Assembly: GCF_017745275.1 (NCBI RefSeq) | Contig: NZ_JAGHZS010000007.1 | Span: forward strand, 316,751-380,750 | Direction of reading: 5' to 3' | Source: Chitinophaga sp. | GTDB taxonomy: Bacteria > Bacteroidota > Bacteroidia > Chitinophagales > Chitinophagaceae | Length of the DNA stretch: 64,000 nt | In this document: positions 41,645 to 50,908 of the stretch, piece by piece | Numbering within the stretch: position 1 is the stretch's first letter | Layout of the letters: every line of letters starts with the position of its first letter | Translations under genes and position numbers: made by a program | Notes under the pieces: model-generated | What the model was told of the DNA's origin: nothing | What the model saw: only the letters and a program-made list of their open reading frames with translations | Databases searched by the model: none

Positions 41645-42340
41645 CTATAACAGGTTCAATTTATTATTCAGTGCAGAACGGTATGCATCCGCCACGGGGA
41701 TAGCATGCTTCTGAATAAGAATGGTACCGTCTTCTATAGATTCAATTTTGTCAAGCGCTACAATATAAGAGCGGTGTACCCGCATAAACTTGCCAGCTGG
41801 CAGCTTTTCCTCCAGCGCCTTTAAAGTGGTATGGATGGCATGGAATTTCTGTGGTGTATTGAGTTTTACATAATCGCCCATAGCTTCCAGGAACAGGATA
41901 TCTTCTGTACGGATCCTCTTTAGCACGCCGTTATCCCGGATAAAAACAAACTCGGTATCAGATACCTGTATTTCCCGGCTGGTGCTATCTGTGAGTTCCC
42001 TGGCTTTTTCGATGGCCTGGATAAAACGGGCGGGTAGTACCGGTTTGATCAGGTAGTCGGCTACATTTAATTCAAAAGCTTCTACGGCGTATTCCGTTTT
42101 TACCGTAGTAAAAATGATGACGGGGCGTTTTTTGCCAAGATTGCGGGTGAGTTCCAGGCCACTCATGCCCGGCATTTCAATATCCAGCAGCAGCAGGTCT
42201 ATTTTTTCTTTCTGCAAAAGATTATAAGCTTCCATGGCACTGCTGCATTCGCCCACTACATGCAGTTGCTCTACATGGCTGGCAAGCTGCCGCATGGCCG
42301 TGCGGGCCAGCTTATTATCATCTACTATCAGGCAATTCAT
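41645..42340 (-). CDS. LytTR-family response regulator
   Basis: The 231-residue protein has a receiver domain (LIVDDNKLART, Asp53 in LLLLDIEMPGMSG, Thr and Lys in FTTVKTEYAVEAF, KPV) and a LytTR DNA-binding domain (IRTEDILFLEAMGDYVKL, FMRVHRSYIVALDKIESI). No LytS-type kinase gene is adjacent. It is transcribed away from the metal-efflux operon, with about 100 bases between them. Confidence 0.94.
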   Translation of the reverse strand: MNCLIVDDNKLARTAMRQLASHVEQLHVVGECSSAMEAYNLLQKEKIDLLLLDIEMPGMSGLELTRNLGKKRPVIIFTTVKTEYAVEAFELNVADYLIKPVLPARFIQAIEKARELTDSTSREIQVSDTEFVFIRDNGVLKRIRTEDILFLEAMGDYVKLNTPQKFHAIHTTLKALEEKLPAGKFMRVHRSYIVALDKIESIEDGTILIQKHAIPVADAYRSALNNKLNLL

Positions 42341-42443
42341 GCGGCTAATTTAAGTACAAATCATAATATAAAATCATCTCAGCCGCAACTATGATGCAGT
42401 TTTTTTCGGGAGCGTTTTACTTTTAATTTTTACATTTGTACAC

Positions 42444-42761
42444 ATGAAGTGGTTGCTTTATATATTTAGCTGTTACCTGTTGTTGCTGTCGTGCATGCCC
42501 TGCACCGACAACAACGGTATGGCCGGCAGCTCCGGAGTGCCTTCCGCACTACTGAGTACCTCGCACAACCACGAATCATCACAACCGGATTTTTGCTCTC
42601 CTTTATGTATATGCAGCTGCTGCAATGTACAGGTAACGCCGGGCGCTCCCCTTACTGTTTATTTTCATGTACAACAGGCCGTCATCGATTATCCTGTGAT
42701 GCCGGTGAATCCACTTCCTTCTTCTTTCGATAAGATCTGGCAGCCGCCCCAGCTGGTTTAA
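42444..42761 (+). CDS. DUF6660-like small Cys-rich exported protein
   Basis: The 105-residue protein has a hydrophobic N-terminus ending LLLLSCMPC (possible lipobox), then HNHE and a Cys cluster (FCSPLCICSCCN). Proteins of this size and Cys pattern (DUF6660) precede CusA-type efflux genes in Bacteroidota. Cys and His richness suggests metal binding in the envelope. Probably the first gene of the efflux operon; the next start is 100 bases on. Confidence 0.7.
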   Translation: MKWLLYIFSCYLLLLSCMPCTDNNGMAGSSGVPSALLSTSHNHESSQPDFCSPLCICSCCNVQVTPGAPLTVYFHVQQAVIDYPVMPVNPLPSSFDKIWQPPQLV

Positions 42762-42860
42762 TGCTGTTTTACGGAATGTTTTTGCTATGAGCATATCCGC
42801 ATCGTTATCAGATGCAGATATGGTTCAGGTACTTCATTTTTATTACTCATTGAATCAATC

Positions 42861-45800
42861 ATGCTGGATAAGATTATTCGTTTCTCTGTGAGGAACAAAT
42901 TAGTTATAGGTATCCTTACGCTCATATTGGCAGCTTGCGGTACCTACTCACTGTTACGCCTACCCGTAGATGCAGTGCCGGATATCACCAATAACCAGGT
43001 ACAGGTCATCACGCAATCGCCTTCCCTGGCTGCGCAGGAAGTAGAAAGGCTTATTACTTTTCCTATTGAACAAACGATGGCGGTCATCCCGGAGCTGACG
43101 GAAGTACGCTCTATATCCAGGTTTGGGCTGTCGGTGGTGACGATCGTATTTCACGACGACGTAGATATTTATTGGGCCAGGCAACAGGTCAACGAAAAAC
43201 TAGGAGAAGCTAAAAGTAATATTCCGCCGGGGATAGGCACACCTGAAATGTCGCCGATTTCCAGTGGATTGGGAGAAGTATACCAGTATGTACTGCACCC
43301 GCAGAAAGGCTATGAAGATAAATTCAATGCCCGGGACCTGCGTACAATACAGGACTGGTACGTACGGCGGCAGTTGCTCGGTACACCGGGTGTAGCGGAA
43401 GTCAACAGTTTCGGCGGCTTGCTGAAACAATACCAGGTAACCCTGAACCCGGACAAACTGCGTAGCTACCAGTTGAGTATTACCGATGTCTTTAATGCGC
43501 TGGAGCGCAATAACCAGAATACCGGTGGTGCTTATATTGATAAAAAGCCGAACGCTTATTTTATTCGCAGCGAAGGACTAATTGGAAGCCTGGCAGACAT
43601 AGAAAAGATTGTCATTAAAAATATCCCTAATGGGCTGCCGGTATTGGTGAGAGATGTGGCCACGGTACAAATCGGTGATGCCGTGCGTTACGGGGCGCTT
43701 ACCCGTAATGCCAGTGGAGAAGCAGTAGGCGGCATTGTGATGATGCTGAAGGGAAAGAACTCCAAGGAAGTAGTGGAGGCTGTGAAAGTGCGTATCGCAC
43801 AAATCCAGAAAACGTTGCCTCCCGGTGTAGTGGTTGAGCCTTTCCTGGACCGGAGTGAATTTGTGGGCAGGGCGGTGGGTACCGTACAGAAGAACCTGGT
43901 AGAAGGTGCGCTGATCGTGATTTTTGTGTTGGTACTATTCCTCGGTAACCTGCGGGCAGGGCTGATTGTAGCTTCTGTTATTCCTTTATCGATGTTGTTT
44001 GCCATTTCCATGATGTACCTGTTTGGTGTATCCGGTAACCTGATGAGCCTTGGTGCCATTGACTTTGGGCTCATTGTAGACGGAGCGGTCATTATAGTGG
44101 AAGCCACGCTGCATCACCTGGCAGGCAGAAATAAAACAAAGGGCTTGCTGCGATTGTCGCAGGCCGAAATGGATGAAGAGGTGTATGACTCCGCTACCAA
44201 AATACGCAGTACGGCGGCTTTCGGCGAAATCATTATCCTCATTGTATACCTGCCTATCCTGGCTTTGACCGGGATTGAAGGAAAAATGTTCCGCCCCATG
44301 GCGCAAACCGTTTCTTTCGCCATCCTGGGCGCCTTTATACTATCGCTTACTTATGTGCCAATGATGTCGGCCTTATTCCTTAGTAAAAACCTGAAGGATA
44401 AAGTAACGATTTCAGACCGGATGATGCACTTCTTTCAGCGTATATACGATCCCGTTATCCGGGGTGCTTTACGTGCAAAGGCAGTAGTAACAGGTACGGC
44501 CATCCTGCTGTTTGTAATAGCGTTATTTGTATTTAGTAAGATGGGGGGAGAATTTATTCCTACCCTGGAGGAGGGCGATTTCGCCGTGGAAACCCGTTTG
44601 CTCACGGGTAGCTCTTTGTCGGAAACCGTTGATAAAGTAAGCCTGGCTTCTGGGATATTAATGAAGAAGTTCCCGGAAGTAAAAGAGGTGATTGGTAAGA
44701 TTGGGGCAGCAGAAATTCCTACGGATCCTATGCCTATGGAAGCCTGCGACCTTACTATTTTACTCAGGCCAAAAAAGGAATGGACCAGCGCCCGCTCGCG
44801 GGAAGAGCTGGCAAATAAAATGCAGGAAGCGCTGGAAGCGATTCCTGGTGTGAGCTTTGGCTTTAGCCAGCCTATTCAGCTTCGGTTTAATGAGCTGATT
44901 TCTGGTGTGCGGCAGGATGTGGGAATCAAGATATTTGGAGAAGATCTGCCCACGCTGGCAGGTCTGGCAGAAAAAATTGGTGCCATTGTAAGCCGTACAC
45001 CTGGCGCCAAGGACCTTTATGTAGAACAAACCGATGGGTTGCCACAAATTGTGGTGACAGCCAACAGGGATAAAATAGCCCGTTACGGGCTGGACATTGC
45101 CACTATCAACCAGGCTATCAACACGGCATTTGCCGGCCAGAGCGCGGGAATGGTATATGAAGGCGAGAAACGTTTCGAGCTGGTGCTCCGCCTGGAAAAG
45201 GAGAGCCGTCAACAACTGACGGATGTCCAGAATCTTTATATCACCACGCCTTCCGGCAACCAGGTACCATTGGCTGAGGTGGCGGATGTGAGTATGACCA
45301 CTGGTCCTAACCAGGTACAACGGGAAGATGCCAAACGTAGAACCATTGTGGGCTTTAACGTTCGTGGCCGCGATATTACCAGTGTGGTGGCTGACATTGA
45401 AAAAGCGATTGCCAAAGAAATAAAATTACCTGCGGGTTACTTCATCCGTTACGGCGGACAATTCGAAAATCTGAAAGTGGCCAATCAGCGTTTATCCGTG
45501 GCCGTGCCCGTGGCGTTGCTGCTGATTTTTGGACTGTTGTATTTCACTTTCCATTCTATAAAACAATCGTTACTCATTTTTACAGCCATCCCTATGTCGG
45601 CCATAGGCGGGGTGTTTGCGCTTTACCTGAGAGGATTGCCATTCAGTATATCCGCAGGGGTGGGCTTCATTGCCTTGTTTGGCGTAGCGGTATTGAATGG
45701 TATTGTATTGATAGGAGAGTTTAACCGGTTGAAGCAATCCGGTTTGGCTGATCTGAACAGTATTGTACTAAATGGAACGGCTACACGCTTACGACCGGTA

Positions 45801-45992
45801 TTGATGACCGCCTTCGTAGCCTCGCTTGGCTTTCTGCCGATGGCGCTGGCCACCAGTGCGGGTGCGGAGGTACAGCGTCCGCTGGCCACCGTGGTAATTG
45901 GGGGATTGATTACTTCTACCTTGCTCACTTTACTGGTATTGCCTTGTTTATACCTCTATTTTGAAAAAGGTTTTTCAAAACAAAAATTATGA
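42861..45992 (+). CDS. Heavy-metal efflux RND pump (CusA/CzcA family)
   Basis: The 1043-residue protein has the RND layout of twelve membrane helices in two halves with large periplasmic loops. Family motifs are RLPVDAVPDITNNQVQVIT, PIEQTMAVIPEL and DFGLIVDGAVIIVE (charged Asp in helix 4). It exports metal ions, probably Cu(I)/Ag(I) or Co/Zn/Cd, across the outer membrane with the TolC-like and adaptor proteins encoded next. It overlaps the TolC gene by 4 bases. Metal specificity cannot be fixed from the sequence. Confidence 0.95.
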   Translation: MLDKIIRFSVRNKLVIGILTLILAACGTYSLLRLPVDAVPDITNNQVQVITQSPSLAAQEVERLITFPIEQTMAVIPELTEVRSISRFGLSVVTIVFHDDVDIYWARQQVNEKLGEAKSNIPPGIGTPEMSPISSGLGEVYQYVLHPQKGYEDKFNARDLRTIQDWYVRRQLLGTPGVAEVNSFGGLLKQYQVTLNPDKLRSYQLSITDVFNALERNNQNTGGAYIDKKPNAYFIRSEGLIGSLADIEKIVIKNIPNGLPVLVRDVATVQIGDAVRYGALTRNASGEAVGGIVMMLKGKNSKEVVEAVKVRIAQIQKTLPPGVVVEPFLDRSEFVGRAVGTVQKNLVEGALIVIFVLVLFLGNLRAGLIVASVIPLSMLFAISMMYLFGVSGNLMSLGAIDFGLIVDGAVIIVEATLHHLAGRNKTKGLLRLSQAEMDEEVYDSATKIRSTAAFGEIIILIVYLPILALTGIEGKMFRPMAQTVSFAILGAFILSLTYVPMMSALFLSKNLKDKVTISDRMMHFFQRIYDPVIRGALRAKAVVTGTAILLFVIALFVFSKMGGEFIPTLEEGDFAVETRLLTGSSLSETVDKVSLASGILMKKFPEVKEVIGKIGAAEIPTDPMPMEACDLTILLRPKKEWTSARSREELANKMQEALEAIPGVSFGFSQPIQLRFNELISGVRQDVGIKIFGEDLPTLAGLAEKIGAIVSRTPGAKDLYVEQTDGLPQIVVTANRDKIARYGLDIATINQAINTAFAGQSAGMVYEGEKRFELVLRLEKESRQQLTDVQNLYITTPSGNQVPLAEVADVSMTTGPNQVQREDAKRRTIVGFNVRGRDITSVVADIEKAIAKEIKLPAGYFIRYGGQFENLKVANQRLSVAVPVALLLIFGLLYFTFHSIKQSLLIFTAIPMSAIGGVFALYLRGLPFSISAGVGFIALFGVAVLNGIVLIGEFNRLKQSGLADLNSIVLNGTATRLRPVLMTAFVASLGFLPMALATSAGAEVQRPLATVVIGGLITSTLLTLLVLPCLYLYFEKGFSKQKL

Positions 45993-47221
45993 TGATCAGA
46001 ATATTTTTCTTTTTACTGCTGCCGTTTTCTGTGTGGGCGCAAACATCGCCACTCACGATGGAAACGGCTGTGCAGCAGGCGTTGCAGCAAAACAAAGGAT
46101 TGAAATCTGCCGGCGCCTCCATTGATTATTACCGTAAACTGGTGAGCACCAGCGGTGAGTTGCCGAAAACGGAAGTGAGCCTGCAATATGGGCAAACCAA
46201 TAGTTATGTGTCTTACGACAATAACTACACGGTGTCCCAAACGATTCCGTTTCCTTCCCTGTTTGGTGCAAAGCGCCAACTCAACAATGCGCAGGTGGAT
46301 AAAGCCGTGTGGCTGAAAGCAGCTACACAGAATGAGCTGATCTACCAGGTAAAGCAGGTATATGTACAATTGCTGTATCTGCAGGAAGTGAGGGCGTTAA
46401 TGGTACACCAGGATAGCCTGTTTGCCAATTTCGTACGTACCGCTGATCTCCGTTACAGAACAGGGGAAAGCAGGATGCTCGAAAAGATAGCAGCAGAGGG
46501 ACGTTTAAACGAAGTGCGTAATTCCCTGCGGCAGAATGAAGCAGATACAAAGATCTATATGGCACGTTTACAGGCGTTGTTGGGCACCACCACACCGCTG
46601 ACTATTACGGAACGCTCGATTCCAGAAGCCAGCCTGTTGTTGAGCAGCGACTCTGCAGCGGTAACTGCCAATCCGCAGTTGCAATACCTGAAACAGGAAA
46701 TTGCCATTGCGGAGAAGCAACAGAAAGTGTTCAAGGCAGCGATACTACCGGATATTACAGTGGGTTATTTTAACCAATCATTTATTGGTAACCCGTTAAA
46801 TGCATCCGGCTCACCATTGGCAACCAATAGCAACCGTTTCCAGGGATTCCAGGTAGGACTGGCGCTTCCGCTGTGGATGGGACCTATGAAGGCTAAAGTA
46901 AAGGCAGAAGAAAAGCTGCAACAGGCGGCCAGCCTGCATTATGAAAATAATGCCACGCAGCTCCGGTCGCAGTATGAGCAGGCCGTCCAGCAGTTCATCA
47001 AAAACCGCAACAGCCTGGAGTTTTATCAGCGTACTTCTTTGCCGAATGTGGAATTATTACTGAAGCAATCAGAAAAATCGTACAGCAGCGGCGACATTGG
47101 CTATGCCGAATATTTTCTGAACCTGGAACAGGCCCTCGCTGCACAGCAAGGGTACCTGCTGGCCAGGAACGATGTAAAACAAGCAGAATTATACATGGCT
47201 TTCCTGGCGGGACAGCCGTAA
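45989..47221 (+). CDS. TolC-family outer-membrane efflux protein
   Basis: The 410-residue protein has a signal peptide (ending VWAQ) and two repeats of the outer-membrane efflux domain: long alpha-helical segments around VQQALQQNKGLKSAG and EQAVQQFIKNRNSLEFYQ, with beta-strands such as KTEVSLQYGQTNSYVSYD. It overlaps the pump gene by 4 bases, so it is translationally coupled and provides the exit duct. Confidence 0.93.
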   Translation: MMIRIFFFLLLPFSVWAQTSPLTMETAVQQALQQNKGLKSAGASIDYYRKLVSTSGELPKTEVSLQYGQTNSYVSYDNNYTVSQTIPFPSLFGAKRQLNNAQVDKAVWLKAATQNELIYQVKQVYVQLLYLQEVRALMVHQDSLFANFVRTADLRYRTGESRMLEKIAAEGRLNEVRNSLRQNEADTKIYMARLQALLGTTTPLTITERSIPEASLLLSSDSAAVTANPQLQYLKQEIAIAEKQQKVFKAAILPDITVGYFNQSFIGNPLNASGSPLATNSNRFQGFQVGLALPLWMGPMKAKVKAEEKLQQAASLHYENNATQLRSQYEQAVQQFIKNRNSLEFYQRTSLPNVELLLKQSEKSYSSGDIGYAEYFLNLEQALAAQQGYLLARNDVKQAELYMAFLAGQP

Positions 47222-47276
47222 ACCTTGCTGAATAAGGTCTTTAAGGGCCATGTTCCATTTATTAAAACGATCCATT

Positions 47277-48455
47277 ATGCAATTAGTAAAGAAATATATC
47301 GTCCTCCCTGTCATCACCTTAGCCGCAGCTATGCTGGTAGTTTCCTGTGGCAGTAAGCCCTCTGCCGGCGAAGTCGCTGATGGGCATGATCACGAAGAGG
47401 AAAGCGGTGTGGTTGAGCTGACCGCTGAGCAATTTAAGACCGTGGGAATTACCTACGGTAAACCGGAAAACCGCCAGATCAGCGGTGCACTGAAAGTGAA
47501 TGGCCTGCTGGATGTTCCTCCGCAGCAACAGGTGAGTATTGCTGTACCAATGGGCGGATTTGTAAAACAGACGGAGCTTTTGCAGGGAATGCGGGTAAAG
47601 CAGGGACAAGTGATAGCCGTACTGGAGAACCTGGATTATATACAGTTACAGCAGGATTACCTCGAAACCAAAAGCCAGTTGGAATATGCCACCAGGGAAT
47701 ATGAGCGTCAACAGGAGCTGTCGAAGGAAAACGTAAACGCGCTGAAAACCTTTCAACAGGCCAGGGCCACCTGGCAAACCCTGCAGGCAAAAGAAAATGG
47801 ACTAAGGCAAAAACTGGCCATGCTGAACGTGAACATGCCTGCACTTGAAAAGGGGAATATTCAGCGGACGGTGAATGTGCCAAGTCCCATCAGTGGCTAC
47901 GTTACCCAGGTAAATGTAAACCTGGGCCAGTTTGTAACGCCGGCGGATATCCTGTTTCGTATTGTGAATACGGAACATTTACATGCTGAGCTGACGGTGT
48001 TTGAAAAAGATATTCCCAAGCTTAAAATAGGGCAGTTGGTGCGTTTTACGCTGGCCAATGAAACGAAGCAGCGGGAGGCCACTATCCACCTGATTGGCCG
48101 GGAAATCAGCCTGGAAAGAACTGTGCGCGTACATTGCCACCTGGAGCAGGAAGATACCCAGTTATTACCGGGTACTTATTTACAGGCGCTGATTGAAACT
48201 GGTGGTGGTAATGTAAAAGCGTTACCCGATGCTGCTATCGTGACCTTTGAGAACAAGTCCTACGTATTTTTAAAACAACCGGGGAACGACAGCACGTTCC
48301 ATTTCAAGATGCAGGAAGTGCAGAAAGGCAACACAGAACAAGGATACACGGAAGTGACATTACCTGCCGATGCGTTAGATGCAACAATAGTAGTAACAGG
48401 GGCCTATGACCTGTTGGCCAAGATGAAAAATAGCGGGGAACACGAAGGTCATTAA
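47277..48455 (+). CDS. Efflux periplasmic adaptor lipoprotein (CusB-like)
   Basis: From ATG 47277 the protein has 392 residues with a lipobox (LVVSCGSK). The mature N-terminus is His/Asp/Glu-rich (DGHDHEEESG) and the C-terminus ends EHEGH; both could bind metal. The core has lipoyl/barrel-sandwich halves (VPMGGFVKQTELLQGMRVKQGQVIA and VPSPISGYVTQVNVNLGQFV) around a helical hairpin, then a beta-barrel domain. The ATG at 47250 adds nine residues and is less likely. It connects the pump to the outer-membrane duct. Confidence 0.93.
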   Translation: MQLVKKYIVLPVITLAAAMLVVSCGSKPSAGEVADGHDHEEESGVVELTAEQFKTVGITYGKPENRQISGALKVNGLLDVPPQQQVSIAVPMGGFVKQTELLQGMRVKQGQVIAVLENLDYIQLQQDYLETKSQLEYATREYERQQELSKENVNALKTFQQARATWQTLQAKENGLRQKLAMLNVNMPALEKGNIQRTVNVPSPISGYVTQVNVNLGQFVTPADILFRIVNTEHLHAELTVFEKDIPKLKIGQLVRFTLANETKQREATIHLIGREISLERTVRVHCHLEQEDTQLLPGTYLQALIETGGGNVKALPDAAIVTFENKSYVFLKQPGNDSTFHFKMQEVQKGNTEQGYTEVTLPADALDATIVVTGAYDLLAKMKNSGEHEGH

Positions 48456-48494
48456 TACGCAGGGTTCCATCTTCTTAAAATTTAAATAATTTCA

Positions 48495-48502
48495 TATATT
48501 TG
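48495..48502 (+). promoter_or_regulatory. -7 promoter box of the 48524 gene
   Basis: TATATTTG exactly matches TAnnTTTG. It is in frame with the downstream gene, and an in-frame TTG ends the box. The real start is therefore placed at ATG 48524. Confidence 0.65.
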
Positions 48503-48523
48503 AAATTATTAATTGATAAGAAG

Positions 48524-50152
48524 ATGACCTATTTAAGATGGCCTATACTGGTAGTTACACTGTTGTGCTGCCGGTTTGCGGTGGCCCAGGTGCCTGTAGT
48601 AACACTCGGACCTGCGTTTGAAGAGCCGGGTGATGGTTGGGACAAGTTAATGCAGTTGAAGAATGGCAATACCGTGTACCTGCATTTCTCTAAGAAAGGT
48701 GGGCTGTCGGTGGCCATGTATAATGCACAGCGTGAGTTAATAGTCACCGATACTGTGCATACGCAACAGTGGAATAGCGGCGATCTTGAGTCCACCGAAA
48801 TAGATGGCATCTATGAAATAAACGGGCAACCAGTGATCTTCCTGCAGCAATTAGTAAAGTATAACCCGGTTTTATACCGGTTGGTACTCGATGCAGAAAC
48901 GGGCAAATTGCTGCGGGAAGATAAACTGGGGGAACTGCCTTCTGTACAACATCGTAGTGTGTTTGTAGATGATAACCTGGCCTCACATGATATTTATGTA
49001 GAGAAAGATCCCAACAGTGACTATTACGCCGTAGCCCTGTTTTCCGGCGCGGCTATTCAAAAAAACGACAGTATCCACGAACGTATACAAGTGCTGCATT
49101 TCTCACCTGCTCACGAGATGATTCACCAGGGCTGGTTGTATGTAGCTGATACTTCGTATAGCTATTTCAGTTATATCCATATGGCTGTTACCGGCAGGGA
49201 GCATGTATACCTGGGAACGGTTGCTTTCAACGTCAAACATGGCGATGGCATAGCAGGTCCCAAAGTGCTGTTTTCCATACTCTCCCCGGATTCTGCCAGC
49301 TTTTCCCATCATGTGCTGGATTACACGGCCGGCGCTGGCAACGTAGGTGGATACATTCAAACCGTACCTGACGCTGCATTGGTGCGTATGTTACTTTATA
49401 TTCCTGCGAAGCAGAAAGAGGGGGGCAGCGGTATTATCCTCAATACTTTTCAGGCTGCCAATGGTAAGCTGAAGAAGCATGTGCAGCTGACTTTCCCGGA
49501 ACTGGCCCGCAATATGGAAATCAACCTGGGCTATAAAGAGCCATATAAAGGCACACCACAACGGTTACTCCTAAACGAAGATGGCAGCAGTACCCTGCTC
49601 ATGGAAAATCTTTCTTTCTTTAAACAGGGTAATTCACAGATCAATAAGCTCCATACCAACCTTGGTGATATCGGCATTGCCCAGTTGGATACCGCGGGCC
49701 GGGAAAATACGACCATGGCGGTTTCCAAGTACCAGGTAATTACCGGTGTTTGTGAGCCGTTTCAACTGCAACGCCGGGCCAAGAGTGAATGGATATTCCG
49801 CAACAAAATTGCAGCGCTGAATACCAATACCTGGTTGTCGTATGATTATATTTCGCGACCATCTGCTTCTTTTGTGCTGTTTAATGACTACCTGCAATAC
49901 CTGGATACCGGCGGCTCGGACAGGGTGCGTAAACCGCTGAAATTTGCCACAGATGCTAACTTTGTATGTTATCGTTTTTATAATGGTAAAATGGAAAGGC
50001 TTTATTTGTTTGGCATGCCGGAAGTAACAAAGGGCTATGCCTGTATGATGGGAGCGGCCGATTATAACGCCCGGAGCGGTAGTTATGCTACCGTATTGGT
50101 GTCCCGTAAAGGAACAGAGAGAACCGCCCAAATTGCCTGGATAAAATTTTAA
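48524..50152 (+). CDS. Secreted protein of unknown function (542 aa)
   Basis: The signal peptide (YLRWPILVVTLLCCRFAVAQ) is followed by a chain rich in beta-strands and aromatic residues. Recurrent strand-turn segments such as GNTVYLHFSKKGGLSVAMYNAQREL and SYVLFNDYLQYLD hint at a propeller-like fold. I do not recognise a domain or catalytic motif. It has its own promoter and a hairpin after it, and is not part of the metal-efflux operon. Confidence 0.75.
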   Translation: MTYLRWPILVVTLLCCRFAVAQVPVVTLGPAFEEPGDGWDKLMQLKNGNTVYLHFSKKGGLSVAMYNAQRELIVTDTVHTQQWNSGDLESTEIDGIYEINGQPVIFLQQLVKYNPVLYRLVLDAETGKLLREDKLGELPSVQHRSVFVDDNLASHDIYVEKDPNSDYYAVALFSGAAIQKNDSIHERIQVLHFSPAHEMIHQGWLYVADTSYSYFSYIHMAVTGREHVYLGTVAFNVKHGDGIAGPKVLFSILSPDSASFSHHVLDYTAGAGNVGGYIQTVPDAALVRMLLYIPAKQKEGGSGIILNTFQAANGKLKKHVQLTFPELARNMEINLGYKEPYKGTPQRLLLNEDGSSTLLMENLSFFKQGNSQINKLHTNLGDIGIAQLDTAGRENTTMAVSKYQVITGVCEPFQLQRRAKSEWIFRNKIAALNTNTWLSYDYISRPSASFVLFNDYLQYLDTGGSDRVRKPLKFATDANFVCYRFYNGKMERLYLFGMPEVTKGYACMMGAADYNARSGSYATVLVSRKGTERTAQIAWIKF

Positions 50153-50156
50153 CGGA

Positions 50157-50194
50157 CCACTCCTGCGTTGCCTGATATGGTGGTGCAGGAGTGG
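50157..50194. terminator. Bidirectional hairpin filling the gap before nfi
   Basis: CCACTCCTGC (50157-50166) pairs with GCAGGAGTGG (50185-50194). The stem occupies nearly all of the 42-base gap between two convergent stop codons. Confidence 0.8.
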
Positions 50195-50884
50195 TTACAA
50201 CTCACTCCATCCCACTGGTATTTCTCCCAGGCGGAACTGGTTCACTGCATTATGCGCCAGCCGTGTAGGCTCTGGCAAACGATAACCCTTCAGGCATTGT
50301 TGTATAATATGTAAGCTCCCCGGAACATCGGTGAGATGACCGGGTGATACAAAAATTGGTTTCACGTTATTTTTACTTCTCAATACACTTCCCAGCACTT
50401 GTCCCTGTTTATCGGTGAGAGGTGTATAGCTGCCTCTCTCCGGTGCCGGTTCTTCATAATTGCCAAACAGTTTTTTCTTGGCGCTGCCAATAGTGGGCTG
50501 GTTTGTTAACACCCCGAAATGCGTGGCAATACCCAGTCGGCGCGGATGCGCAATGCCATGGCCATCTACCACCAGGATATCTGGTTTGATGGGAAGTTGC
50601 TCCCAGGCATCCAGTAGGGCAGGGACCTCGCGGAAGGCCAGAAAGCCCGGCACATAGGGAAACAGCACTTCCTTTTTTACGAGACTGTAACCCACTGGCA
50701 GCAGCGAAGGGAATTGTAACAACACAATACCGGCGTATACAGTAGTACTGAATTTATTGAAAGAAATATCCGCGCCGGCGATATAATTAACAGGGTCAGT
50801 ATGCGGAACTATCTGTATCTCGTTTTGCATCTCCCGTTGAATGCGCGTGGCTTCCGGTACAGTGAGTTCATTGTAGTTAATCAT
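50195..50884 (-). CDS. nfi: Endonuclease V (deoxyinosine 3'-endonuclease)
   Basis: The 229-residue protein has the metal-binding Asp in IAGADISFNKF, the PYVPGFLAFREVPALL motif (Tyr and Pro of the wedge that opens the strand) and VDGHGIAHPRRLGIATHFGV. The enzyme nicks DNA one base 3' of deoxyinosine, in repair of deaminated adenine. It lies 24 bases downstream of the DUF763 gene on the same strand. Confidence 0.95.
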   Translation of the reverse strand: MINYNELTVPEATRIQREMQNEIQIVPHTDPVNYIAGADISFNKFSTTVYAGIVLLQFPSLLPVGYSLVKKEVLFPYVPGFLAFREVPALLDAWEQLPIKPDILVVDGHGIAHPRRLGIATHFGVLTNQPTIGSAKKKLFGNYEEPAPERGSYTPLTDKQGQVLGSVLRSKNNVKPIFVSPGHLTDVPGSLHIIQQCLKGYRLPEPTRLAHNAVNQFRLGEIPVGWSEL

Positions 50885-50908
50885 GGATACCGTTATTTAA
50901 GAGGCTAC

